Both the position numbers and the translations under genes were made by a program. A model generated the notes under the pieces. It did not search any database, was not told the origin of the DNA, and was given only the letters and a program-made list of their open reading frames with translations. From Pseudomonas oryzihabitans NBRC 102199 (GTDB lineage: Bacteria; Pseudomonadota; Gammaproteobacteria; Pseudomonadales; Pseudomonadaceae), in NCBI RefSeq assembly GCF_000730625.1, contig NZ_BBIT01000002.1:620001-684000 (forward strand): 64,000 nt of DNA. Direction: 5' to 3'. Numbering within the stretch: the stretch's first letter is position 1; the number at the start of each line of letters is the position of its first letter. Positions 17,250-27,760 of this stretch are shown piece after piece.

Positions 17250-18454
17250 GGCTGTTCTCGAGAGGACTCGTCGAAACGGCAGAGGAGGCGAACGCTGAGC
17301 GCCAGGCCTGCCAGCGCGGCCAGCGCGGCGCAGAGAAAGCTCGCGGCATAGCCGAAATGGGTGGCCACCGCCCCGATCAGCGGACCGGTCACCGCCAGTG
17401 AGAGGTCGATGAACACCGAATAGCCGGCCAGGGCGGCGCCCCGGTTGGAGGACGGCACCCGCTGCACCGCCTCCACGGCCAGCGCCGGGAACACCAGCGA
17501 GAAACCGATGCCGGTGAGCGCTGCCCCTACCAGGGCAGTGGTCACGCTGGGGGCCAGCCAGAGGACGGCCAGGCCGACGGCTTCCACCGCCAGGCTGACG
17601 ATGGCGACACGAAAGCCACCGTGGCGATTGATGGCGTTGGCGCAGACCAGGCGTACCCCGATGAAGAAGGAACCGAACACGGTCAGGCACAGGGCCGCGC
17701 CGCTCCAGCCCTGACTGGCGTAATAGAGGGTGATGAAGGTTGCCAGGGTGCCGAAGCCGATGCCGCCCAGCGCCAGGCCGAGCCCGAAGGGCAGGACCCG
17801 GCCCAGCACCGTGGTGAAGGGCAGGCGCTCGCCGCGGACCGGGACGATGGGCGGGCGGGGCTTGGCGATGCGATAGCCCAGGGCGGCCAGGCCGATGATG
17901 CTGACACCCATGATCCACAGCCCCAGGGTATCCACCAGCACTACGCCCAGCGGCGCGCCTATGGCCAGGGCGCCATAGCTCGCGACGCCGTTCCAGGAGA
18001 TCACCTTGGCGGTGCTGGTCGGACCGACCCGACCGATCGCCCAGGAGATGGCGCCGGTCCCCGAAAGGCTTTCGGCGCAGCCCAGCACCAGTCGGCCGAG
18101 CAGCAGGGCGACGAGGCTGACCCAGGGCCAGGCCTGCAAGAGCACCGACGCCAGCATCAGCACGCCGCTGAGCCCGCAGCCGAGCATGCCGTAGAGCACC
18201 GACTGCTTGGCGCCGACCGTGTCGATGATGCGGCCGGCATGGGAGCGCGAGAACAGCGTCGCCAGGTACTGACTGCTGATCACCAGGCCGGCGATGATGG
18301 AGTTGAAGCCCAGTTGGTCGTGCACATAGCCCGGCAGCACGGCCAGGGGAATGCCGATGGTAAGGTAGGCGATAAAGGTGAAGAGCACCGTACCCAGGGT
18401 GATGCGGGTGGCCAGAGCGGGTGAGGGTGCGGGCGGTAGGCTGGCGGTCGACAT
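17246..18454 (-). CDS. MFS transporter, YhhS/AraJ-like (first of a tandem pair)
   Basis: A 402-residue, 12-helix major facilitator protein. It shares [48 protein letters not shown] and [19 protein letters not shown] with its downstream neighbour, so the two are paralogues. The first ~15 residues are Ser/Pro/Ala-rich and cytoplasmic. It is probably a drug/metabolite:proton antiporter; the substrate is not readable. The ATG at 18454 is chosen because it opens just before the first helix; longer in-frame extensions carry no conserved residues. It is transcribed divergently from the DUF192 gene. Confidence 0.85.
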   Translation of the reverse strand: MSTASLPPAPSPALATRITLGTVLFTFIAYLTIGIPLAVLPGYVHDQLGFNSIIAGLVISSQYLATLFSRSHAGRIIDTVGAKQSVLYGMLGCGLSGVLMLASVLLQAWPWVSLVALLLGRLVLGCAESLSGTGAISWAIGRVGPTSTAKVISWNGVASYGALAIGAPLGVVLVDTLGLWIMGVSIIGLAALGYRIAKPRPPIVPVRGERLPFTTVLGRVLPFGLGLALGGIGFGTLATFITLYYASQGWSGAALCLTVFGSFFIGVRLVCANAINRHGGFRVAIVSLAVEAVGLAVLWLAPSVTTALVGAALTGIGFSLVFPALAVEAVQRVPSSNRGAALAGYSVFIDLSLAVTGPLIGAVATHFGYAASFLCAALAALAGLALSVRLLCRFDESSREQP

Positions 18455-18518
18455 CGGACTCGAGAGGTTGTCTGACAATGTGGGATAGATTGCTTTCGTC
18501 CGGTAAAGGTCACATGCG

Positions 18519-19001
18519 ATGACATTTTTTGTCCACGCTCGAGAGGGAGCGAAGCGGGCGCCAGGCACTGGCTGGGGTTGTCTGCTGCTGTTGGCCGCCT
18601 GGGTGGCCTTGCCCGGCTGGGCGGCGGAGCGGATCGAATTGCGCATCGGTGAGCAGCGCCTGGCCGTCGAGGTGGCGGCGACACCGGCGCAACGGGCCCA
18701 GGGATTGATGGGGCGACCGCCACTGGCTGCTCGCGAGGGCATGCTGTTCGTCTTCGCTGGGGATGACGAGCGCTGCCTGTGGATGCGCGATACCCCCAGC
18801 GCGCTGGCCGCCGCCTTCATCGATGCCAGCGGCAGAATCCTCAACACGGTCGAGATGCAGCCGCTGACCGATACTCGGCACTGCTCGAGCGCGCCGGCGC
18901 GCTATGCGCTGGAGACCCAGTCCGGCTGGTTTGCGGCGCGCGGGATCAAGCCGGGCGCATCCGTACAGGGATTGGAAGGAGTGGCGCCTGCATCCCGGTG
19001 A
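18519..19001 (+). CDS. DUF192 family exported protein
   Basis: A 160-residue protein with a signal peptide or anchor (about residues 15-36, [16 protein letters not shown]) followed by a DUF192 domain. The family's conserved features are [21 protein letters not shown], the [15 protein letters not shown] segment and the C-terminal [17 protein letters not shown]. Structures of the family show a small beta-barrel of unknown function, and it is expected in the periplasm. It stands alone, divergent from the MFS pair; the ribosome-binding site is poor. Confidence 0.82.
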   Translation: MTFFVHAREGAKRAPGTGWGCLLLLAAWVALPGWAAERIELRIGEQRLAVEVAATPAQRAQGLMGRPPLAAREGMLFVFAGDDERCLWMRDTPSALAAAFIDASGRILNTVEMQPLTDTRHCSSAPARYALETQSGWFAARGIKPGASVQGLEGVAPASR

Positions 19002-19015
19002 GCGCGTCCAATTGA

Positions 19016-19112
19016 AGTCTTTTATTATTTAAAAGTCATTCAAAAACATGAGCTTGTGAGATTATTTTAGTGTTGAGTCTAGGTACTTCGTGAGAAATCA
19101 CTTTAAGTACAG
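19016..19112. other. AT-rich intergenic patch with a nested hairpin
   Basis: A stretch of about 97 bases is strikingly A/T-rich compared with the rest of the window (for example TTTTATTATTTAAAAG at 19020-19035). At 19083-19110 it contains GTACTT...AAGTAC arms enclosing GTGA-GAAA-TCAC, a hairpin with a GNRA-type loop. It lies between the convergent DUF192 and PstS/OmpA genes. I see no ORF in it. It may be a terminator region or a remnant of inserted DNA. Confidence 0.45.
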
Positions 19113-19238
19113 AGTAGCGCTCGAAACGCAGTCGGCATCCGTATCCAGGTGACTCGGCAACTGCCCACTGCCCACGAAGGCGATGACGCCGTCCGTTGCT
19201 TCCTACCGTTTCCCGCCAAAGAATCAGCCAGGCGATCG

Positions 19239-20594
19239 CTAATGGATCCAGGCCTCGACACGCCGGTTCTTGATCCGGCCATTGGCTGACAGTCCGGCAA
19301 CCGGCAACTGGTCGCCCAGGGAGAGCACTTCGCTGGCGAAGGCCTGCTGATGGCGCAGCGCCGTGGCCACCGCGGTGGCCCGCAGACGCGCCAGCAGAGA
19401 TGCCCGTGCCGGATCTTCAGTGGCATCGTTGAAGCCCACCAGGATCAGCTGCCGGTTGGCGTTCTCGGGCTGGCGCATGAAGGCGGCCAGCCGCTCGACA
19501 TCGCGCAGCGCCTTGTTGTCCAGACGTGCGCTGCCGGCGGTGAAGCGGAAGTTGACCGTGAGGCGCTGCGCCCGGCGCGCCAGCTCGCTGTAGGCGGGCG
19601 GCATGCCGCGGGTGTCGCCTATGGTCAGAGGCTCGATGCGCTGGGCGACGAAGCCGCTTTGCTGCACCACCGCCTGGCCCGCCGGGGTCTGGCTGAATTC
19701 CAGCAGGCTCCGCGTCCAGTCCGAACGCTGAGCCGGCGGTGCATAGAGAAAGAGGCGGCGGGCGAGCGGATAGTCTTCGGTGGCGATGCTGGCTTCGCTG
19801 GGCGCGATGGCGCGGCCTTCACCGTCGCGCAGGGCGAGCTTTGGCGACCCGGCAGCCGCCGCCAGGCTGGTGAAGCCTATGCCGGCGGGATCGTCGGCCA
19901 CCCGCTGCGCCAATTCTTCGTTGGACTCGAAGCGCCGGGCGGCGGCGCTCAGGCGTTTGCCGGCCGGATTCAGGACCAGCTCGCGAAAGGTGTCGTAGGT
20001 ACCCGAGCGGTCATCCCGCGCATAGATCCGGATCGGGCCGGGCGTGCCGCCCAGTTGCTGCCAGTCGCCGACGTCGCCGGAGAAGACCTGCGCCAATTGC
20101 TGCAAATCGAGTTCCCGCAGCGGATTGCCGGGATGCACGATGATCGCCAGACCATCCAGGCCGATGACGTATTCCGCCTCCTTGCTGCGCAGGTCACCCA
20201 GATTGGCCAGGGCACTCACTTCGCTATCGGTGATGGGGCGCGAGGCCGCGGCGAGATCGGTCGCGCCCGCGGCCAGGGCGGTAAAGCCGGTACTGGAGCC
20301 ATGGGCCGCGATCTGCACGGCCACGGTATTGCCCTGCGGGGCTCGGGCCATCAGGTGCCATTCGTCCATGACGGCGGTGGGCACCACCTGTGGATCCCGA
20401 TAGCCGCGTTCGGCGAGCAGGGCCGCGACCAGACGTGGCCCGAGCCGGGCATTGATGGTGTTGGAGCCCTGCAGGCGCAGGAGGATGGTCGTGGATTCGC
20501 TGGCCAACAGGGGTGAGGGCAGCAGTGGAAGCAGGGTCGCGAGCACCGCTCGCCGCAGAAAGGCGCGGCGGAATACCGGGGCGGAGCAATTCAT
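19239..20594 (-). CDS. PstS-like substrate-binding domain fused to an OmpA-like domain
   Basis: A 451-residue exported protein. A signal peptide (about 1-31) is followed by a PstS-type periplasmic binding domain (about 36-330), with RLQGSNTINARLGPRLV, HGSSTGFTALAAGATDLAAA and IRIYARDDRSGTYDTFREL. The C-terminal ~105 residues are OmpA-like (VNFRFTAGSARLDNKALRDV, LVGFNDATEDPAR, NRRVEAWI). They keep the Asp and Arg that contact peptidoglycan, although the usual Asn of NxxLSxxRA is missing. It is probably a cell-wall-tethered periplasmic anion-binding or sensing protein. No pst transporter genes adjoin it. Confidence 0.85.
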   Translation of the reverse strand: MNCSAPVFRRAFLRRAVLATLLPLLPSPLLASESTTILLRLQGSNTINARLGPRLVAALLAERGYRDPQVVPTAVMDEWHLMARAPQGNTVAVQIAAHGSSTGFTALAAGATDLAAASRPITDSEVSALANLGDLRSKEAEYVIGLDGLAIIVHPGNPLRELDLQQLAQVFSGDVGDWQQLGGTPGPIRIYARDDRSGTYDTFRELVLNPAGKRLSAAARRFESNEELAQRVADDPAGIGFTSLAAAAGSPKLALRDGEGRAIAPSEASIATEDYPLARRLFLYAPPAQRSDWTRSLLEFSQTPAGQAVVQQSGFVAQRIEPLTIGDTRGMPPAYSELARRAQRLTVNFRFTAGSARLDNKALRDVERLAAFMRQPENANRQLILVGFNDATEDPARASLLARLRATAVATALRHQQAFASEVLSLGDQLPVAGLSANGRIKNRRVEAWIH

Positions 20595-20664
20595 GGGTCG
20601 GCCTCGAGCCTAAAGGCGAGGCCGACACCTTAGGCATGCCGCATGACGTCGATGTGACAGCCGC

Positions 20665-21477
20665 TCACGCCAATTCCAGCCAGATTGGCGCATGGTCGGA
20701 GGGTTTCTCCATGCCGCGGATCTCGTAGTCCACCCCGGCGGAGACGATGCGCTCGCGCAAGGCCCGCGAAGCGAGGATGGTGTCGATGCGCAGGCCGCGC
20801 TTGGGTTCGTCCTCGAAACCGCGACTGCGATAGGGGAACCAGCTGAAGCGATCGTCGACTTCGGGATGCAGATGGCGATAGCTGTCGAGCAGGCCCCAGC
20901 CCAGCAGCCGCTGCATCCATTCGCGTTCTTCCGGTTGAAAGCTGCAGGCGCCGGTCCGCAGCCAGCGCTTGGCATTGGCGGCGCCGATGCCGATATCACG
21001 ATCCTGGGCCGAGATATTGAAGTCGCCCATCAGCAGCAAGGGCGTGTCCGGCGAGAAGCGCTCTTCAAGTAGATTCTGAAGATCCGCGTAGAACTTCCTC
21101 TTGCCAGGGAATTTTGTCGGATGGGCGATGTTCTCGCCTTGGGGAAAATAGCCGTTCATGACCACCAGCGGCTGACCCTGGCGGTCGGCGAAGACGCCAT
21201 AGATGAATCTCTTCTGGGACTCTTCGCCATCGCCGGGAAAGCCCTTGTGCAACTCCAGGGGCGCCAGGCGCGACAGCAGGGCCACGCCGTAATGACCCTT
21301 CTGGCCATGGTAGTGCACATGATAACCCAGGGCCTCGACCTCGGCCCGGGGAAACTGGTCATCCGAGACCTTGGTTTCCTGCAGTCCGATCACATCCGGC
21401 TCATAGCCTTCGATGATGGCAGAAAGTTGATGAGGTCTTGCGCGCAAGCCATTGATATTGAAGCAAACTACCTTCAT
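20665..21477 (-). CDS. xthA: Exodeoxyribonuclease III
   Basis: A 270-residue Mg-dependent nuclease of the endonuclease/exonuclease/phosphatase fold that cuts at abasic sites and trims 3' ends in base-excision repair. Catalytic motifs are present: [13 protein letters not shown], the metal ligand in [35 protein letters not shown] and the C-terminal [12 protein letters not shown] with Asp-His. The ATG at 21477 gives the standard XthA start ([14 protein letters not shown]); a longer in-frame reading adds 34 non-conserved residues. It is divergent from tamA. Confidence 0.94.
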   Translation of the reverse strand: MKVVCFNINGLRARPHQLSAIIEGYEPDVIGLQETKVSDDQFPRAEVEALGYHVHYHGQKGHYGVALLSRLAPLELHKGFPGDGEESQKRFIYGVFADRQGQPLVVMNGYFPQGENIAHPTKFPGKRKFYADLQNLLEERFSPDTPLLLMGDFNISAQDRDIGIGAANAKRWLRTGACSFQPEEREWMQRLLGWGLLDSYRHLHPEVDDRFSWFPYRSRGFEDEPKRGLRIDTILASRALRERIVSAGVDYEIRGMEKPSDHAPIWLELA

Positions 21478-21598
21478 GACGCCCTCTCTAAAGGTGGATG
21501 GCCCTAGCCTAGCAGAAAGCCTGTCGCCGAAGCGGCAGGCGGGCGAACCCTGGCCACTCCCGTTTGTCTCACAGCGCAACGCCCGTTAGCATCCCTGT

Positions 21599-23332
21599 AT
21601 GAATAAGCCGAACGCTCTACGCCGCGCCCTGATTGGAATTTGTTGTCTGCACGGCGTGGCCTGGGCGGCACCCGCCGAAGTCAGCGTTCGCGTCCAGCCT
21701 GCCAATAACGCCTTGCGAGACAACATCCAGGCCTATATCGGCTCCGTCGAAGGGCGCGATGTCGCCGGGTTGCAACGCCTACGCCCGGCGACGGAGCGGC
21801 AGGCCGAGCAGGCAGCCCAGGCACTCGGCTACTACCATGCGCAGATCGAGACCCGCGTCGAGCCGGGGGAGACGCCACGGCTGGTGGTCGAGGTACGCCC
21901 CGGCGAGCCGGTCAGGCTGCGCAACGTGGATATCCGTATCGAAGGGCCGGCGCGCGAGTTGCGCGCCTTTCGCCAGCCGATACCGGCCGGACTCAAGGCG
22001 GGCCAGCCGCTGAACCAGGGCCTCTACGAAGACGCCAAGAGCCTGATCCAGAATCAGGCGCAACGGTATGGTTTCTTTCGCGGCACCTTTACCCAGCACC
22101 AGCTCCGGATCGACCCTGCCACCGGATTTGCCGACATCGCCCTGGTGTTCGACAGCGGGCCGCGTTTCGTCCTCGGCAAGGTGTCCTTCGAAGGGAATGC
22201 GCCCTTCGATCCCGATCTGCTTCAGCGCATGGTGCCCTTCGCCCAGGGGACGCCCTACGATTCCGAGCTGATCGCCGATTTCCAGAGCAATCTGTTGGCC
22301 AGCGGCTTCTTCGATGGGGCGCGGCTCGATACCTATCCCAAGCAGGATGGCGCCGCCGAGGTGCCGGTGACGGTTACTCTGCGCACGCGCAAGCCGCGCA
22401 CCTTCGGTTTCGGCCCCGGCTACTCCACCGATGTCGGTCCGCGGCTGAGATTCACCTGGGAAAATCACTGGCTCAATCCCCAGGGCCACAGCCTGGGCGC
22501 CGAGGCCGAGTTGTCGGCGCCACGCCAGAGCATCGCCACCTGGTACGACATTCCCGGGCAGGACCCGATCAACGACAAGTTCCGCTTCGCCGGCGGCTAC
22601 CAGTACGAGCAGATCGCCAACGACGACTCCCTCAGCCAGTTGCTGACCGTGGGGCCCGAGTGGCATCGCAAGTTTCCCAACGGCTGGGAGCGGGTGCTCT
22701 CGCTCAAGTGGCGCAACGAAAGCTATCGGCTGGGCGACGATGAGGGCACCTCCAACCTGGTGATGCCTGGGGTGGATTTCTCCCTGCTGCGCAGCGATAA
22801 CCGCATCGACCCCAATCGCGGCTATCGCCTGCAATTCGGCGTCTCGGCGGCGAAGGAGGGGTTGCTCTCGGATGCCAACATGATCCACACCACGGCGCTG
22901 GCCCGTGGCCTGATCACGGTGGGCGACGGGCACCGCTTCCTCGGACGCCTGCAACTGGGCGGCAACTTCACCAATGGCTACAACAAGGTCCCGCCATCGC
23001 TGCGCTTCTTCGCCGGCGGTGACCAGAGCGTTCGCGGCTACGACTACCAGACCCTGTCGCCGGAAAACGACGAAGGCGACTACGTGGGCGGTCGCTACCT
23101 GGTCGCCGGTGGGGTCGAATACCAGTATCCCCTGCGCGACAAGTGGCGGCTGGCCACCTTCATCGACCAGGGCAGCGCCTTCAACGACCTCAACAACTAC
23201 GAACTCAAGACCAGCGTCGGCGTGGGCGTGCGCTGGGTCTCGCCGGTCGGCCCGATCCGCGTCGACCTGGCGCACGGTCTCGACGAACCCGGCGGTATCC
23301 GCCTGCACTTTTCCATAGGGCCTGAGCTGTGA
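21599..23332 (+). CDS. tamA: Translocation and assembly module outer-membrane protein TamA
   Basis: A 577-residue Omp85-family protein. A signal peptide spans about 1-23. Three POTRA domains (about 25-265) come next, including VRLRNVDIRIEGPAR and LGKVSFEGNAPFD. A 16-strand beta-barrel follows, with the loop-6 motif GGDQSVRGYDY near residue 475 and a C-terminal strand ending in aromatic/hydrophobic residues ([11 protein letters not shown]). It works with TamB to move lipids and some outer-membrane proteins to the outer membrane. Its stop overlaps the tamB GTG by 4 bases. Confidence 0.93.
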   Translation: MNKPNALRRALIGICCLHGVAWAAPAEVSVRVQPANNALRDNIQAYIGSVEGRDVAGLQRLRPATERQAEQAAQALGYYHAQIETRVEPGETPRLVVEVRPGEPVRLRNVDIRIEGPARELRAFRQPIPAGLKAGQPLNQGLYEDAKSLIQNQAQRYGFFRGTFTQHQLRIDPATGFADIALVFDSGPRFVLGKVSFEGNAPFDPDLLQRMVPFAQGTPYDSELIADFQSNLLASGFFDGARLDTYPKQDGAAEVPVTVTLRTRKPRTFGFGPGYSTDVGPRLRFTWENHWLNPQGHSLGAEAELSAPRQSIATWYDIPGQDPINDKFRFAGGYQYEQIANDDSLSQLLTVGPEWHRKFPNGWERVLSLKWRNESYRLGDDEGTSNLVMPGVDFSLLRSDNRIDPNRGYRLQFGVSAAKEGLLSDANMIHTTALARGLITVGDGHRFLGRLQLGGNFTNGYNKVPPSLRFFAGGDQSVRGYDYQTLSPENDEGDYVGGRYLVAGGVEYQYPLRDKWRLATFIDQGSAFNDLNNYELKTSVGVGVRWVSPVGPIRVDLAHGLDEPGGIRLHFSIGPEL

Positions 23333-26300
23333 AGTCGGTAGGCGGTGTCATCCTCGGCGTACTGGCGGCCCTGCTGGGCGCGCTGATCCTCCTTCTCGCC
23401 CTGGTGCTGGGCAACGCCGGCGTCAGCCGGCTGGTGCTGGAACGGGTGCCGGGTCTGACCCTGACCGACTTCCAGGGGCGCCTGGGTGGCCATTGGCAGG
23501 CCCGGCAGCTGGTCTGGGAGGGGGGCGCCACCCGGGTAACGGTCGAGGCGCCCGAATTCGCCTGGCGACCCGCCTGCCTGCTCAGGCTGCAGCTGTGCAT
23601 CGATACCTTGGTCGCCTCGCGCGTCGCCATCGAGCAGGCGCCCAGTCCGGAGGCGGCGCCGGAGAAGAGCGGGCCCATCCAGTTGCCCAGCCTCGGCTTG
23701 CCGCTGGGGGTGCAGCTAGGTGAGGTACGGATCGGCGAGATCCGCTACAACGACGCCGAACAGGCCCGCGACCTGGAGTTCCAGGCCCGCTGGCAGGCTG
23801 ATGGGATAGCCATCGAGCGCCTGGCCGGCATGGCGCACGGCATCACCCTGGATACCCACGGCCGGTTGCAGCCCAGCGGCGCCTGGCCGCTGCAGTTGCA
23901 GGGCACCCTCGGCCTGCCTGCGCCGGAGGCCGCGCCCTGGTCGCTGGCGCTCAAGCTGAACGGCGAATTGCAGAAGACCTTGCAGCTGGAGGCCGACAGC
24001 AGCGGCTATCTGCCCGGCCGCCTGACCGGCACGGTGCAGCCGCTGGTGGACAACGTCCCGGCCGATCTGCAACTGGTGGCCGATGGCTTCAAGGCGGCCG
24101 CCAGCCTGCCCGATACCCTGCGGCTGAACGACCTCAAGCTGACCGCGCGAGGCGATCTCGCTGCGGGCTACGCCCTGGTCGGCCAGGCGAAACTGCCGGG
24201 CGAGGGCGGTCCGGTGGACCTGAATCTGGAGGGTCGCGTCGATGCCAAGGGCGCGCGGATCTCGGCCTTGCGCCTCCAGGCCGCGCCCGAGCAGCGTGTG
24301 GCGCTGGCTGGCCAGATCGACTGGCAGCAGGGGCTCGCCGCCGACGCCACACTGGATTGGCGCGACTTTCCCTGGCGCCGGCTGTATCCCATGGCGGAGC
24401 CCCCGGTAAGTCTGCAGCGTCTGCAGGGCGAGGTGGCCTATAGGGATGGTGCCTACCTGGGCAATCTCAAGGCTGCGGCGACCGGTCCGGCCGGCGCCTT
24501 CACCCTGGCCACCCCCTTCAGCGGCGATACCACCCAGCTCAATCTGCCCTCGCTGGACCTGCAAGCCGGCCAGGGGCGGGCGCAGGGCAAGGTCAACCTG
24601 GGCTTCGCCGAGGGCGTGAGCTGGCAGGTGGCCCTGGATCTGAGCCGCCTGGATCCGGCCTTTTGGGTCGCCCAGCTGCCCGGCAGCCTGGCCGGTCCGC
24701 TGCGTAGTTCCGGTGCCTTCAAGGATGGCCGCCTGCAGCTGGATGCCGACCTGGACCTCAAGGGTAGGCTGCGCAACCAGCCGGCCGTGCTGGCAGCCAA
24801 GGCCAAGGGCGCCGGCGAGCAGTGGCAGGTCCCGCAGCTGGACATCCGCCTGGGTGACAACCGCATCCAGGGACAGGGCGCCCTCGATCAACGGCTGCAG
24901 GGCCAGCTGCAACTGGATCTGCGGCGCCTCGGCCAGCTCTGGCCCGATCTGTCCGGCAGCGCCCAGGGCCGCCTGGATCTGGCCGGCACCCTCAAGGCGC
25001 CGGCTGGCCAGCTGCGCCTCGACGGGCGCCAGCTCGCCTATGCCGACAACCGCATGAGCAGCCTGGCGCTGGCGGCGACCCTGGATGATCGCCAGCGCGG
25101 CAACCTGGAGCTGACTGCCCAGAGTCTGCAGGCGGCCGGGCGCGATTTCGGCGTCCTGCGCCTGCAGGGGCAGGGCGATCGCCGCCAGCAGCAGGCCGAG
25201 CTGTCGCTCAAGGGGCCACAGCTCAACCTGGCGCTCACGGCCGGCGGTACCCTGGCCGACAACGGTGACTGGAAAGGCCAACTGGCCCGCGGCTCGGTTG
25301 CCGCCAGTGGCCAGAACTGGACCTTGCAAAGCCCCGCGCGCATCGAGCGCCTGGCCAACGGGCGACTGGAACTGGGCCGGCACTGCTGGCGGTCCGGCGC
25401 GGCCAGCCTCTGTGGCGACGATCAGCAACTGCTGCCCGACACCCGTCTCGCCTGGCATCTGCGCGCCTTCCCGCTCGCCAGTCTGCAACCGCTGCTGCCC
25501 CCGGAACTGGCCTGGCAGGGCACCCTCGATGGCGACGTCGACCTGCGCCTGCCCAAGGCCGGACCCGATGGCGAGATCCGTCTCCAGGCCGGTCGTGGCA
25601 GCCTCAAGCTGCGCGACGCCGCTGGCCAGTGGCAGACCTTCAGCTACGACAGCCTGGACGTCACCAGCGCCCTGAAGCCGCAGCAGGTGGACACCCAGGT
25701 GCGCCTGACCAGTGCCGATCTTGGCCGACTCGACATCCAGGCGAGGCTGGATCCCCGCGATCCGAACCAGGCGCTGGCCGGTCGCTTCCAGTTGCAGGGC
25801 CTGAATCTGGCCCTCGGCAAGGCCTTCGTCGAAGGCATCGAACACCTCGAAGGCAAGATCAACGGTGCCGGCGAGCTGGGTGGCACCCTGCTGCAACCGC
25901 GGGTCAACGGCCAGATCCAGCTCAGCGGGGGCGACATCGGCGGCGGCAGCGTGCCGACGCGCCTGCAGGACCTCGGCTTGACCGCCCGCATCCAGGGCGA
26001 AACCGCGCTGCTCGACGGCGGCTGGCGCAGCGGCACCCAGGGACGCGGCCAGATCCGGGGCAGCGTCGGCTGGGCCAACGGCCTGGACGTCAATGTGGCG
26101 GTCACCGGCGACAAGCTGCCGGTCAATGTCGAGCCCTATGCGCAGCTGGAAGTGGCGCCCGATCTCAAGATCCTGATGAAGGACGGCCGCCTGGCCCTGG
26201 CCGGCGAGGTGCGGGTGCCGCGCGGGCGCATCCAGGTGCAGCAGCTGCCGCCATCCACGGTCAAGGTGTCGGACGATGCCGTCATCGTCGGCCAGGAGGC

Positions 26301-27021
26301 TCCGGCCAAGCAGCCGGCGATGCAGATCGCCATGGACGTCGATGTGCTGGTCGGATCCGACAAGCTCACCTTCGATGCCTTCGGCCTGTCCGCCGAAATC
26401 GTTGGCAAGGTGCACATCGGCGACAACCTCGACACCCGCGGCGAGCTGAACCTGCGCAACGGTCGCTACAACGCCTATGGTCAGCGCCTCACCATGAGAC
26501 GCGCACGGCTGTTCTTCCAGGGGCCCATCGCCCAGCCCTATATCGATGTGGAAGCCGTGCGGGTGGTGCAGGAGCAGAACGTCACCGCCGGCCTGCGGCT
26601 TTCGGGTTTCGCCCAGCAGCCGCGCATCGAGGTGTTCTCCGAACCGAGCATGAGCCAGGAGCAGGCGCTGGCCTACCTGGTGCTGGGACGCCCGCTTTCC
26701 AGCGGCAGCGAAGGGGACAACAACGTGCTCGGTCAGGCGGCACTGGCCCTCGGCCTGGCCGGCAGCTCCGGTACTGCCGGCGCCCTGGCGCAACGGTTGG
26801 GTATCCAGAACTTCCAGCTGGATACCGCCGGTTCGGGGGACAAGACCAGCGTGGTCGCCTCGGGCAATCTCACCGACAGGCTGTCGGTGCGTTATGGGGT
26901 AGGGGTGTTCGATTCGGCCAACACCGTCGCCCTGCGCTACCAGCTCACCCGCCGGCTCTATCTGGAGATCGCCAGCGGTCTGGCCAACTCCCTGGATTTC
27001 TTCTATCGCCGCGATTTTTGA
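23329..27021 (+). CDS. tamB: Translocation and assembly module inner-membrane protein TamB
   Basis: A 1230-residue protein with one N-terminal transmembrane anchor (about residues 4-27). A very long, regular stretch of beta-strand repeats predicts a hydrophobic groove spanning the periplasm. The C-terminal DUF490 domain (about 890-1230) includes [33 protein letters not shown] and [24 protein letters not shown] sequence. AsmA-like TamB proteins carry phospholipids between membranes. It starts with GTG inside the tamA stop codon, showing translational coupling. Length is typical for Pseudomonas. Confidence 0.93.
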   Translation: MKSVGGVILGVLAALLGALILLLALVLGNAGVSRLVLERVPGLTLTDFQGRLGGHWQARQLVWEGGATRVTVEAPEFAWRPACLLRLQLCIDTLVASRVAIEQAPSPEAAPEKSGPIQLPSLGLPLGVQLGEVRIGEIRYNDAEQARDLEFQARWQADGIAIERLAGMAHGITLDTHGRLQPSGAWPLQLQGTLGLPAPEAAPWSLALKLNGELQKTLQLEADSSGYLPGRLTGTVQPLVDNVPADLQLVADGFKAAASLPDTLRLNDLKLTARGDLAAGYALVGQAKLPGEGGPVDLNLEGRVDAKGARISALRLQAAPEQRVALAGQIDWQQGLAADATLDWRDFPWRRLYPMAEPPVSLQRLQGEVAYRDGAYLGNLKAAATGPAGAFTLATPFSGDTTQLNLPSLDLQAGQGRAQGKVNLGFAEGVSWQVALDLSRLDPAFWVAQLPGSLAGPLRSSGAFKDGRLQLDADLDLKGRLRNQPAVLAAKAKGAGEQWQVPQLDIRLGDNRIQGQGALDQRLQGQLQLDLRRLGQLWPDLSGSAQGRLDLAGTLKAPAGQLRLDGRQLAYADNRMSSLALAATLDDRQRGNLELTAQSLQAAGRDFGVLRLQGQGDRRQQQAELSLKGPQLNLALTAGGTLADNGDWKGQLARGSVAASGQNWTLQSPARIERLANGRLELGRHCWRSGAASLCGDDQQLLPDTRLAWHLRAFPLASLQPLLPPELAWQGTLDGDVDLRLPKAGPDGEIRLQAGRGSLKLRDAAGQWQTFSYDSLDVTSALKPQQVDTQVRLTSADLGRLDIQARLDPRDPNQALAGRFQLQGLNLALGKAFVEGIEHLEGKINGAGELGGTLLQPRVNGQIQLSGGDIGGGSVPTRLQDLGLTARIQGETALLDGGWRSGTQGRGQIRGSVGWANGLDVNVAVTGDKLPVNVEPYAQLEVAPDLKILMKDGRLALAGEVRVPRGRIQVQQLPPSTVKVSDDAVIVGQEAPAKQPAMQIAMDVDVLVGSDKLTFDAFGLSAEIVGKVHIGDNLDTRGELNLRNGRYNAYGQRLTMRRARLFFQGPIAQPYIDVEAVRVVQEQNVTAGLRLSGFAQQPRIEVFSEPSMSQEQALAYLVLGRPLSSGSEGDNNVLGQAALALGLAGSSGTAGALAQRLGIQNFQLDTAGSGDKTSVVASGNLTDRLSVRYGVGVFDSANTVALRYQLTRRLYLEIASGLANSLDFFYRRDF

Positions 27022-27100
27022 CGCAAGGACGCGTAACGCTTTGATCGGGTGCGGAAAACGTGTTTACTCCCTGTCCCGTCTCATGAGAAAGGAGCAGTTC

Positions 27101-27601
27101 ATGGCAACCGTCAATTTGCGTGGCAACCCGGTCGAGGTGCAGGGCAACCTGCCGCAGGTCGGCCAGCAGGCCCCGGCGTTCAGCCTGGTCAACGGTGATC
27201 TGCAGGACATTACCCTGGCCAGCCTCGCCGGCAAGCGCAAGGTGCTCAACATCTTCCCCAGCGTCGATACCCCGACCTGCGCCACCTCGGTGCGCAAGTT
27301 CAACAGCGAAGTCGACAAGCTGGATAACACCGTGGTGCTGTGTATCTCCGCCGACCTGCCGTTCGCCCAGAAGCGTTTCTGCGGCGCCGAAGGCCTGGAA
27401 AAGGTGGTGAACCTCTCCACCCTGCGCGGTGCCGAATTCCTGCAGAACTATGGCGTCGCCCTGGCCAGCGGTCCGCTGCAGGGCCTGGCCGCCCGCGCCG
27501 TGGTGGTGCTGGACGAGCAGGACAAGGTGCTGCACAGCGAGCTGGTCCCCGAGATCGGCCAGGAGCCGGACTACGCGGCCGCACTCGCCGTTCTCGGCTG
27601 A
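27101..27601 (+). CDS. tpx: Thiol peroxidase Tpx
   Basis: A 166-residue atypical 2-Cys peroxiredoxin reducing organic hydroperoxides with thioredoxin. The peroxidatic Cys60 sits in [11 protein letters not shown] and the resolving Cys94 in [10 protein letters not shown], spaced as in E. coli Tpx. The ATG at 27101 has AAAGGAG 6 bases upstream; an in-frame upstream ATG at 27083 would overlap that site and is unlikely. Monocistronic, with hairpins and a terminator directly after it. Confidence 0.96.
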   Translation: MATVNLRGNPVEVQGNLPQVGQQAPAFSLVNGDLQDITLASLAGKRKVLNIFPSVDTPTCATSVRKFNSEVDKLDNTVVLCISADLPFAQKRFCGAEGLEKVVNLSTLRGAEFLQNYGVALASGPLQGLAARAVVVLDEQDKVLHSELVPEIGQEPDYAAALAVLG

Positions 27602-27611
27602 TCGCCGCCAA

Positions 27612-27678
27612 CCCACCGCTCTGCGCGGTGGGCGTTTCGAAACGGGCAGGCGCCTTTTGTGTCTGCCCGTTTTGCTTT
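27612..27678 (+). terminator. Intrinsic terminator after tpx (tandem hairpins)
   Basis: The first hairpin is CCCACCGC/GCGGTGGG (27612-27619 with 27625-27632). The second has 10-bp arms AAACGGGCAG (27640-27649) and CTGCCCGTTT (27663-27672) running into TTTTGCTTT. The T-run after the second stem makes it a good Rho-independent terminator between tpx and muxA. Confidence 0.8.
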
Positions 27679-27760
27679 AGGTAAAATCGCGGTAAAGGGG
27701 CTGGTTAGCCGTCTCGCTACTGCTTATCTTCCGCCTTTCCCAGCGTGTACGTATCTTCCG

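Noticed and set aside
23716..26793. 1025-codon minus-strand ORF opposite tamB
   Set aside because: A shadow ORF created by high GC; Gln/Gly/Leu-rich with no domain, while the plus strand encodes TamB with its DUF490 domain.
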